A stretch of DNA of 64,000 nucleotides from Rotaria sordida (lineage: Eukaryota; Rotifera; Eurotatoria; Philodinida; Philodinidae), in NCBI GenBank assembly GCA_905250125.1, contig CAJNOL010000060.1, positions 248,001 to 312,000 of the forward strand, in the 5' to 3' direction. The notes below the pieces were generated by a model. It ran no database searches and was not told where the DNA came from. It was given only the letters and a program-made list of their open reading frames with translations. Position numbers and translations under genes: made by a program. Below, piece after piece: positions 55,201 to 64,000 of the stretch (within the stretch, counting starts at the first letter, position 1; every line of letters begins with the position of its first letter).

Positions 55201-58200
55201 ATGGGTCTAGAACAGTTGCTCACATGAGCAGAGCGTAGGTCTTCTCTTCATCCATACTCAAGATCTTATTGGTTATGCGCAAGAAATTGATTTATTGTAA
55301 TATTCTATTCCGTTACATTATTCAAAATTCTTGTAATAGTGTCCGTACGAGCAACTATCTCAGTGATGAGCAAGACTAATCATTTTCGGTTCCGATTTCG
55401 CACTTAGTAATATATGTATTAACGAAAAATACGATAACATTTTCTAGCAGTGTCAATGAGCTCGAGACATCCTACACAGGCTGACCAGATCTTCTGATTT
55501 TTCAGAAATTTCCTGATTTTGAACACTTTTTCTGATGGCTTTCTGCTTTCTGATTTTTTTCTGATTTTCCTAACTTTCGTTTCTACCGTTGCAAATGTGC
55601 TAGTTCGTTCTCACATGAATACTCGAATTATTACTATTGATCATGGTGGTTAGATCTTCTGAAAAGTCAAAACAGTTCGTAAAATTTGAACATTTTTCTA
55701 ATTATTTTCTGATCTTCTGATTTTTTTGATTTGGTTAGTTTTTTTCTGATTTTTCTGCGAATCTGGACGTTTTTAGATCGTAATTTTGTTAGTAAACTTA
55801 AGTACAATTATAACTCACTGCTAGTTCAATATTGTGTCATCTGTTGTCTTAATAGTCTGTAATTTGTGACTTTTACAGCTACTAACGGACACTTTCATGC
55901 GCTGGTGAATCTTTATCAAATAGCAGTAGCATGCCCAAGGGAGTAACTGTAAAGGCGCTTAGGTCGCAGTCTTCTTCTAAAAATTTTGTTTCTTTTAAAC
56001 AGCAAAACAGAAAAAAGTTCTTTTTCAAAGGCGTTTAGCTACTGGATTTATATGAATAGTAGCATTAAACTCCTCTGCGTTCGAAATTTTAAGATCTTAG
56101 GGATTATGCCCTCTGCTTTGGAGGTTTAGTTACGTTCCTGAGTACGCTGGATCCAGAGAAAATCTGTATAAATATCTTTTAACTCAAAGATATTTATCAA
56201 AGCAAAATCGAACAAACGAGAAATATGAATAAAAATAACGAATTGATATTATTTAACCTTTTTCTCTTTTTGTAGGAGCTCTGAACATGGATGCTACATA
56301 TGCGACTTGTTGCTATACCGGTTTTAAGGACAAATTTTGCATATAGTGGAAAAGAGTCCGACTCTAAGTGTTCTTTATTATTTTGTATGATCTAAACTAT
56401 ATATTCTTTGTATTGTCTTTCTTTATTGTGAATTATCTTTGAAAATAATGTGTAAGTCATAAATAGAAACCAAAGAGAGCATTTTGTGACGTCATTTTAA
56501 CGTAATAGACACCAGTTTGCAAAAAATTACCTTTTCTGACTATTTTCTGATTAAATTTCTGATCGTTTTCTGATTTCGAAAAAAAATTTCTGATTTTTAA
56601 GTTTTTGATCTGGCCACCCTGATCCTACATGACCTCTAATATCCTTCCTCTCGCAGAGTCATTACTTTTTTTTTTATTAAATTCACTAATACTTCGTTCG
56701 TTCTGCACGTTAATGTGTTCGATAACTCTGCTGTTTATGAAAAAATCAAGATTAAGTTTACTATCAAACTTGTAAAGGCAAATATTGAAGTATTCGTTAA
56801 TAAATAATTTTCGCATAAAATTTAAGAACATACGAGTCGTGAGAATACGACAGTTGACGTAAGTCTTACACGACCATAAAAAAAAAAGTGATCCTGTTAT
56901 CTGTAGAACCATCTTGTCCATATCTAAACTGCCCGTCTTCTATTATTATATAAAGTTTTATTTCGTTTGATGTGAATTTTGTTTTATAAATTTAATTGAT
57001 TCTAGGTGGAAAATAAATGATCATGATATAGTCTTTTGGTTTGGTGATATGAATTATCGAATATCACAAACAAATGAACAAGTTCGTAAAGCTCTAAATG
57101 AACTTTCAACTGTTCCATTACATGAAAAAGATCAATTACGTTGTGAAATGAAATTAAATAATGTCTTTACAAATTATCATGAACCACCGATTGATTTTAT
57201 GCCAACATATAAATTCGATTCTAATACAGATGTTTATGATACGAGTGAAAAACTTCGTACACCATCATGGACAGATCGTATATTATATCATACAAAACGA
57301 TCAATGGTTCGTTATATTAATAATGAATTAGAACTTCAATCAATTCAACCAATACATTATTCATGTGCTAAAACAATTAGATTTAGTGATCATCGTCCTG
57401 TTAGTGGTCTTTATTTAGTTGCAATTAAATATAAATATGATGATAAATGTTTAAATCGTATACGTGAAGAATTAATACGTGAATTTGATCGTGAAGAAAA
57501 TGATTCTATACCAACAATTGATGTTTATCCACGTCCACCTGCAATTTTATTTAATAATATACGTTATTTAGATAAAGTTAGTTATTCATTATTAATAAAA
57601 AATATTGGTGAATGTTCATGTACATTTTCAATATATTCATCATCAGCATTTGAACCAACACGTCCAATAAAAGTAAAACAATTATCTGATGAACCATTTT
57701 TTGATTGTTTAACATTTACACCAAATCCACCATATATTTTACAAATAAATGAAGAACAACATATTGATATTAGTTTTCAAATGAAAAGTCAATATTCATG
57801 GTTATTTGGAAAACAATTAAATGAAATTCTTATATTACATGTTGAAAATGGTGCTGATACATTTATAACATTAGATATAACACTTGATATGGGACCATTT
57901 GGTTTATCATTTAATCAATTTCCTCCGACATTATTTGACAGTGAAAAAAGACAATATATTTATTCAATTGATAAGAATACATCTTCTGAACGTATTATTG
58001 AAATGAAAAATGATCCACCTGCACTTTATATATCATTAATTGATTGTTTAAAAGAACGTAATGATCTTAATTTACTTAATATATTTAATAGTGATGTTCA
58101 AGATGCAATTGATTTAATTCCAATACGTAATCAAATCTATGAACATAATTATAATTTTCAAAATTATTCAAGTGTTCATTTATTTATGATTCTTTTACAT

Positions 58201-58620
58201 TTATTACAATCATTACCTGAACCATTAATATCACGTGATATACAAGATAAAATATTTTTAGGAAATAATACTACAAGTAATCGTTCATATCAATTACCAA
58301 GTGGTTCATCTATACAATCGCATATACCGAATGAGAATTCATCTCAACAACAACATATGGCAAAAGCTGTTGGTTTTATTATCGAACAATTACAACCAAA
58401 ACAAAGAAATTTATTTTTTCGTTTTCTTTTACTTTTACAAAAATCTTGGCCAACATCAGAACAGATAAAAAGAAATGATAATGATACACAACAAAGTATT
58501 TTAAATGTTTGTATCGATGTATTGGCTCTTTCAATTTTACATGCACATGCAAATCGAAATCAACGTCACAATTTTCTTTTAGCTTGTCTTAATGACGAAA
58601 AAAAGAAAAATTTCAAATGA
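52251..58620 (+). CDS. OCRL/INPP5B-type inositol polyphosphate 5-phosphatase
   Basis: Three exons (52251-52638, 54558-54894, 57006-58620) join to 2340 nt, or 779 aa. The 5-phosphatase domain spans about residues 35-385: IGTFNVN, DIIAVGFQEID, GNKGGVGISFRF, VNCHFASGDG, WFGDMNYR (about 251-258), PSWTDRILY (about 328) and RFSDHRPV. These include the substrate and Mg-binding signatures of the family. An ASH domain (about 418-530) and a C-terminal RhoGAP-like domain (about 540-779) follow, the order seen in OCRL and INPP5B. These enzymes dephosphorylate PI(4,5)P2 on endosomes, Golgi and cilia. The N-terminal PH domain of the vertebrate proteins is absent: only about 33 residues precede the phosphatase domain. 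In the RhoGAP-like part I see no arginine-finger motif. Only two introns exist, both about 2 kb and both filled with repeats. Confidence 0.92.
52966..54465. mobile_element. 1.5 kb Tc1/mariner-like relic in phosphatase intron 1
   Basis: Its ends, TCAAGTCGAGACTATG near 52980 and the reverse complement ATAGTCTCGAGCC near 54435, are inverted, and subterminal sequence resembles the MITE at 34505-34955. Inside, the frame from about 53745 to 53960 reads VNQISKKMETSVKKNVHSKK and then GKFKLRRILASNDCRCII, which looks like a decayed N-terminal helix-turn-helix of a Tc1-type transposase. No DDE domain is readable. Confidence 0.5.
55350..56935. repeat. Dispersed repeat in phosphatase intron 2, interrupted by a nested element
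   Basis: The outer parts (about 55350-55476 and 56622-56935) match the repeat in the SETD1 intron at 41110-41480. The 98-codon minus frame at 56625-56921 belongs to this repeat, as does the 77-codon minus frame at 41347-41580, so neither is a host gene. Confidence 0.7.
55477..56621. mobile_element. 1145 bp hAT-like non-autonomous element with 8 bp duplication
   Basis: The ends are CAGGCTGACCAGATC (55477) and GATCTGGCCACCCTG (ending 56621), imperfect inverted repeats. The 8-mer ATCCTACA is present immediately outside both ends (55469-55476, 56622-56629). Subterminal regions have many copies of TTTTCTGATT-type motifs in both halves, as subterminal repeats of hAT elements often do. No transposase frame is seen. 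Confidence 0.8.
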
Positions 58621-59044
58621 CATTTTTATTTATTGTTATTAATATTGGTTTAGCAAGATTCGCACTATCTTGACAAAGACTACAACTGAATGTTCTTTTT
58701 TCTTTTTGAAGGAATTCATTTTCTATGATTTTGACAAAAGTTGCAATCCGTACTTATTTTTTATTCGCATTCCAAAAGAAATATTATTTTTTTTTGTTTT
58801 TTTTTTGAGTCTATTTATATTAATGTCGCATCTTATTTTTCTTTATGCATAACGTCTTTATTTAAGAAAAGTTTACATGATAAAAAAAGTGTATTGATTT
58901 TTCAGAGAATGAAATTAGAATAATGTGTCATTAATTAGCCTATGAATTTTAAACTTATTTGATGATGTACTATACCTACCGATGAGAATCTATACACGTT
59001 CTTACATAATTTTTAGTGTTTCTGTTCTTTAAATCTAACGAAGG

Positions 59045-59390
59045 AGAATAATCCGAACTGATACTTGTCGTTTGAGCTCATATTAGACCTACAAGGACGT
59101 CTTGGCGAGATTAGCAGAAGCCTAAAAGAGTGTGTGGGTTTAAGTGAAGAGAAGACATCTACACCCATCCTCATGGATCCTTTGCAATATGAAAATAATA
59201 ATCGTAATATTTGTTCAACAATATTTAAATAATCAAAGAAGGTCTTTGTTGATTTCTTGATTATTAAATGCTTGTAATTTTTCATTAATAAAAATGGTAC
59301 ATTCAATTGTTCAGCACTTTTTATTAATTCACCAAGTCTGTCAGAAATTTTATCAATCTTTTTTGAACAGTCATTACAAGTTTTTTTTCA
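59045..59390 (-). repeat. Repeat fragment joined to coding-like sequence
   Basis: The minus strand reads TCNDCSKKIDKISDRLGELI and continues KSAEQLNVPFLLMKNYKHLI, an open helical stretch (about 59210-59385). It then runs into sequence (59045-59130) that repeats GTCCTTGTAGGTCTAATATGA, a relative of the repeat at 51047. It may be a gene fragment truncated by a repeat. Family not recognised. Confidence 0.3.
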
Positions 59391-60568
59391 TTCTTTGTTC
59401 AATCTAATTTTATGTTGTTTGAAGCTTGAAAATTGTTCTCCTTGTACTAATATTTTTAATATTCCTTATACACTTCCAGTAGGTTGTAGGTCTGCAATTT
59501 TGTCGTCACCTTCTTGAGACAAAACTCAATTATTAAATAATCCATCACTAGTTCAAAATACATTCATTGTTCTTTGTATATCGTTCTGCATGCGACGTTT
59601 TCATATATTTTATCCATTTCACTGTGGTGACTAAGTACATAGTTGAACTGAGCATGTAACCAATGGATCATGATGAGCGTGGAGCGAGTGAATAAGATGA
59701 ATAATTATTGATTTCTACTACATTATGTTTTGTGTAGAAATGTTCAGCATTTTAGTATAAAATCTTTAAAAAAATGACGTTGATCGATAGCGAAAAACTT
59801 ACTGTCACATTCTTTTGTTTATATTTTTATTATTAGAAGAGAAGATATTATCCAATAATATGTCATTTGAAAGATTGACACGAATACTCAAGGCCCATAA
59901 AAAAACAGCTGGTAAGAGATTATTTTGCTATCTGCATATAAACTAATTTAGTCACGCTCCAAGTTTTATGAAACACTCATCTTCAGTTCGTAGGTCAATT
60001 GACTCCGGATGAATCAACGTGAAAATATTTCTCTACGCGAATTCTTTATCTAACATAATTTTGTTGAAATCATTTCCGTAGATAAGTTATCATTATAGAA
60101 AGACTTTAGTGTGTTATTTCATTTTGAATATGACTTTAATTAATTAAACAGTATTCATCATTTTTATCATTGACTAAATCATAGTAGAATAAAGTTAAAA
60201 CATTTATCTAACTGTTGTTTACGAATGAACGTTTGTAAAATTTCTACCGGCATGTGATTTGAATTGTTAAAATGAAATCAATAAAATCTCTTTAGTTTTA
60301 TGGTTTTTTGATACAATAATAAATCTAAGGTACTCGTCATGAACTGCCACTAGAAAAAAATGTTTCCTATTGAGAAAAAAATACATCAATTTTATTTGTT
60401 CAAAAAAACAACAAGTAACAGTTTAGTAACAAAGAAAAACGAGAGTTGTTTTTACGAGAAACTACAAAACATTTCTCATAAAAGACAAAAATCAGTCTAT
60501 TTTAATGACTTATGACCTTGAAGCAGTTTATCCCATTTAGAATAAAAAAATTGTTAAACAGTCCCATT

Positions 60569-60623
60569 TTATTTCCACGCGTCATTGAGTTGTTTCATTT
60601 TGAACTTAATTTCATCATCTTCC
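60569..60623 (-). pseudogene. Possible isolated terminal exon
   Basis: After a good acceptor (TTTTTTTCTCTTTTGCAG) the minus strand reads EDDEIKFKMKQLNDAWK followed by TAA. No upstream exon was found. It may be a remnant of a truncated gene or the end of a gene whose other exons I missed. Confidence 0.3.
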
Positions 60624-61330
60624 TGCAAAAGAGAAAAAAATAAAACTTTGGATATTTGAAATTTTAGACGATCATAGTAATCACGAATTGGATTATGATC
60701 TTATTTGTTTTGATTCATTACAAATTCTTTTTCAATATGATAATGTATATTCACCATAACACGCGACCAGAGAGACCCTCGGTTGCTTCTGAAATCACAT
60801 AGTGGACGATGCTGGTAACGATATAGCACGCATACATGCATGTATATCGTACGAAACGAGAACATTGAGCATTCATGTATGTTAAAGGCCACTCCATGCA
60901 CTCTTACACATATCAACAGGCCGTTGAATCTCTTTAGCAGAGCTATAAAGCTACCTTACAGGCTTGGATGAAACGATACGAATGGAATGAAAAGAAGCAC
61001 AGCGCAGGAATGAGAGAAAGAATATGATCACTTATGTCTTTGCACATGTGACTTTTGTTATAATGGTTAATAATAATTCAAATTTAAAGATTTTTCTTTT
61101 TATTTATAGATAGTCTGATACACAAGTACAGACAATATGAAGCAAGGAAGAGGAAAAGTTAAAAACAACGAGCCAATCAATAATAGTCTGTTGTATCTAT
61201 GGAAAAAAAAGCAAAAGTATAAAATAAAATAAAATACAACGATTTTATGAGAAATCAATTTTGAAAAGATTAAAAAAATGAATTTTTAATAGAATAACTT
61301 GTTCTTGAAATAATTTGTTTTTATTGTTTT

Positions 61331-61560
61331 CAGAAGTGTCCTGTGATCGTCAGAGTTCGGAAGGAGAAGGGGCTATTACTCAGGAGATCGATTGGAAGAT
61401 TTTCGTTAAAATTAATTGGATTCAGCTGGAGTTGAGCGGTTTGTTGAGAATTAGTGAGCAAAAAAACGAATAAAACATTGGAACTTCGCTGAGAAAAATC
61501 GAAATTTCTCAAGGTTGAAAGATGACTTTCCCGCTTCAGCTTCCGCTCGAGCCACCCCTG
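61331..61560. mobile_element. 230 bp hAT-like MITE with perfect 8 bp duplication
   Basis: ATTGTTTT occurs directly before (61323-61330) and directly after (61561-61568) a segment that begins CAGAAGTGTCC and ends GAGCCACCCCTG. The first ten bases of each end agree at seven positions after complementing. It is more G/C-rich than its surroundings. The 60-codon minus frame at 61330-61512 lies inside it and is not a gene. Confidence 0.75.
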
Positions 61561-61568
61561 ATTGTTTT

Positions 61569-63185
61569 GTAGAGAAATCTAATTTTTCATTTGCAGTTTT
61601 AATGAAGAAAACAAGAAATTTAAAAACTTTTATTTTTATTTTTCTTCAAATTTGTATTAATTTTATAAATATAAATTGATTGATTTTCTCTAGAGTATTC
61701 TAAGCTGCAAAAAAATTTGTTTTCTCATTTCAAATTCGTGAGAGAAATATATATGTTTAGAAATTTTTATTTATATTTTTAATTCAATTCTTTCATGAAA
61801 AATAATTTCTCTTTCTATATGGTGTAAAAAAATTCAATTTTCATCTATAACTTTGTTCAAGCAACACGATTCTAATTTTTTCTATTTATTTTTGAAATCC
61901 ATTATTTGATTGAAAGAATCTATTTTATTTTTTTGCATTAAATTGTTTTTGTCTACTTAACATTTCATGAAAAAATGTTTCAATAATTTTATTAGTATTT
62001 TAATTCATTTTATTGTTGAAAAGAGTCATTGATCTACAAGTTAATACGGATGTTGCACTTATTCCCGTTGTTTCATAATCAACTCAATTGAAAAGACGTT
62101 TACATAAAAAAAATTAGGTATAGTTTGCAACATCGCCATAGCATATTTTCCTCTTGACCATTTTTACTTTTCCTATTCTGTATAAGCCTCAGTTTTCTGA
62201 AATTGCTCTCTGAGATTATTTTTTTTACTAAGAGCGATGAGTAACTGACATTATAATTAGTCAGGCTATATTCTGAACAAACGATTCAAACCGAACAAAA
62301 AGTACATGAATACACCCCTTATCCAACAAAAACAAAACACTGTAGAATGAAACATTTTCATATCTTTTCCTCATTTTAAACTGTTGATTCTGTACATTGT
62401 TTGATTGATCATTTAAACTGTAACATCTGAAATAAACATCTATCGAAAATTTATAGAACATATTGAAGGAAAAAATATACAGAAGACAATTTTTGAAGTT
62501 TTATACATTTAAAACTAGATTACATAAAGAATGAAGAATAATACGTTGCAATGATGATGAAAGAATGATTGATCAAATTTCTAAAAGACTTGTCGAGGTA
62601 ATAAAAGTTAGTAGAGTAAAAATATGTGATAATTTAATTGATATTTGTTTTTTGTAACCAACTTATTATTTGAATCAGTCAAATAGAATTTTGTATGTTT
62701 CTATTTATAGTACTATTCTTATAAGTAAAAATATCATCTAATATTATATCATGTGAAATGTGGACAGGAGTATTCGAATCTTATAAAGATACATTAAATA
62801 AAAGATCAGTTCCTATCTCTATATAAATTAATTATTGTCTGTAAGATAAAAGTATTACGAATCAATTGCTAGTGGGAATATCTAAGAAATTATTCAAAGT
62901 AATTTGGTCAAATTATATTTTCATCTATAATTAAAAGGCTCTCATTTTGTCATTACAAATGTTCAATTGCTGCCATAGCAAAAAATGTCACGTTTTTAAA
63001 CTATACTCGTGTCATCTTTGTTTCTATAGATATTTATAGTGCATTGGTGATTAGTCACTTTCTTCATAAATGAATTGATTTATCCAACTAATTTAATGTT
63101 TCAACAAGAACAAAAATCACTGTTAACAATAAATTGAACAGAAAAAAAAGAAAAAAAACATTTGACAGACGAATTAAGAAAAAGT
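61569..63185. other. A/T-rich intergenic region
   Basis: I see no coding exon, inverted repeat or RNA gene here, only A/T-rich sequence with short runs. Confidence 0.5.
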
Positions 63186-63407
63186 TTAAGATGAACGACT
63201 TTTACGTTTAGTTGCCGTTCGATTAGATCGTATAATTGGCATTGATATTATCTTCGATGTTTGAGATATTGTAAACCATGGATGTGTACTAACTTGTTGA
63301 ATATTAGGTCGTTTTTGCCATTCATATGTAAATATATTAAGAATAAGATTACGTGCCGATTGTTCACGTTCATTTTCATTTGACCAATGAAGTTGAAGTT
63401 TTTGATG
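63186..63407 (-). CDS. C-terminal exon of a probable Ser/Thr protein kinase (5' partial)
   Basis: The exon follows an acceptor (TTGTTTTCTTTTAG) and ends at TAA (63186-63188). It reads HQKLQLHWSNENEREQSARN, LILNIFTYEWQKRPNIQQVS, then THPWFTISQTSKI and a basic tail TATKRKSRSS. 'A-R-N/D-L-I-x-x-I/L-x3-x-x-x-R-P-x-I/L-x-x-V…HPWF' is the usual end of a kinase C-lobe (subdomain XI, with the conserved Arg). The kinase subfamily cannot be named from this part. The remaining exons lie to the right, beyond the intron from 63408. Confidence 0.6.
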   Translation of the reverse strand, partial: HQKLQLHWSNENEREQSARNLILNIFTYEWQKRPNIQQVSTHPWFTISQTSKIISMPIIRSNRTATKRKSRSS

Positions 63408-64000
63408 CTAAAAGAAAACAATAATATTTTCCTTTAAGGTTATCCCTCTCCCACAGTCAGTGTGTATCTAGAAGAATATCTGGCTAAAAATGAAAATCGC
63501 GCTTTTTCAAGATCTGAATATAGAAAAATATATTTTTAGCAATACGGTCTATCTGATGGTATAAATAACTTTGTTACAACCGTCAAAGAAACTGAAGAAC
63601 TAGTTATCCAAAAATTAACCTGAAAATCAAGATGTCATCGGAAAAATTCATATCTAACAAAAGTAAGCTGTTCGACAGACAAATCAAGTACATTTTCTGA
63701 ATTCATAAGTCGAGCTCTATACACTAGTAAAAAATATTTTTTAATTTGTTTGTTTCACTTCTGAAAAAAAAAGAATAATATTTTGTTCTACAATGTCATC
63801 AAACTGCTAGTCCCGTAGAATGACCATATCACCTATATCTAACTTCCAAGCTTTTCAAAATTTTACGAGAATGTTGTTCTATCTAGTGTCTCTAATCCAT
63901 GCTATCACAAACATTTCTAAACTGCATAGTAGGTTTCCAAAAAAACCTAGGTTTTTCATTTTTTGTGATTTTGAAAAAATATCTATTTAACAAAAGTAGT
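63408..64000. other. Intron of the kinase-like gene
   Basis: A/T-rich, with no recognisable exon up to the window edge. Confidence 0.4.

Larger units (their letters stand above)
58621..61330. other. Gene-poor region downstream of the phosphatase
   Basis: 3'-UTR-like A/T-rich sequence to about 59000, then repeat fragments (see 59045-59390). I see no confident gene. A possible terminal exon is at 60569-60623. G/C content is slightly higher at 60740-61020 without a recognisable feature. Confidence 0.5.

Noticed and set aside
61330..61512. 60-codon minus frame, and the plus-strand frame opposite it
   Set aside because: Inside the hAT-like MITE bounded by 8 bp direct repeats.

Overview
The window is eukaryotic, AT-rich animal DNA. 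Genes have many exons, most introns are only about 47-75 bp with GT-AG borders, and the coding sequence is strongly A/T-biased at third positions. The gene set is metazoan: adenylyl cyclase, KATNIP, PARP2-like, CCDC42/CFAP73, RNF220, SETD1, cyclin L and OCRL/INPP5B. Compact genes, tiny introns and abundant short DNA-transposon relics would fit a bdelloid rotifer (Adineta/Rotaria type). That taxon is an inference; no ribosomal or mitochondrial marker is present.

Layout from left to right: the 3' end of an adenylyl cyclase (+, 122-468); a KATNIP homologue (-, 1563-9666) with a 100-N assembly gap inside a palindromic intronic element; a PARP2-like polymerase with two N-terminal WWE domains (+, 10247-15949); a CCDC42/CFAP73 coiled-coil gene (-, 16639-20708); a repeat-rich stretch with a broken gene, a foldback element and a dead mariner transposase (20709-24040); a Cys-rich membrane protein (-, 24041-26568); RNF220 (-, 26890-29806); a low-complexity intergenic stretch; two tandem AADAC/HSL-type esterases (+, 32672-34054 and 35859-37251); a foldback-rich intergenic region; SETD1 (-, 40040-46244) facing cyclin L (+, 46601-51982) across 356 bp; an OCRL/INPP5B phosphatase (+, 52251-58620); a gene-poor stretch; and the last exon of a probable protein kinase (-, 63186-63407).

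The genes form no operon or pathway cluster. Setd1 and cyclin L probably share a divergent promoter. The two esterases are a tandem duplication whose eight recognised exons have identical lengths, and they share a central stretch of near-identical DNA that includes an intron, which suggests gene conversion. Exon joins were checked arithmetically for PARP (2106 nt, 701 aa), cyclin L (1500 nt, 499 aa), the phosphatase (2340 nt, 779 aa) and both esterases (982 nt each).

The other strong theme is mobile DNA. Introns are either tiny or 0.6-2.1 kb, and most large ones that I inspected hold inverted-repeat elements. Several elements have readable target-site duplications: TA (22043-22743), TAA (37396-38033), and 8 bp (55477-56621 and 61331-61560, hAT-like). 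One hAT-like element is nested in another repeat whose uninterrupted relative lies in a SETD1 intron. I found no CRISPR array, rRNA, tRNA or prokaryote-like operon.
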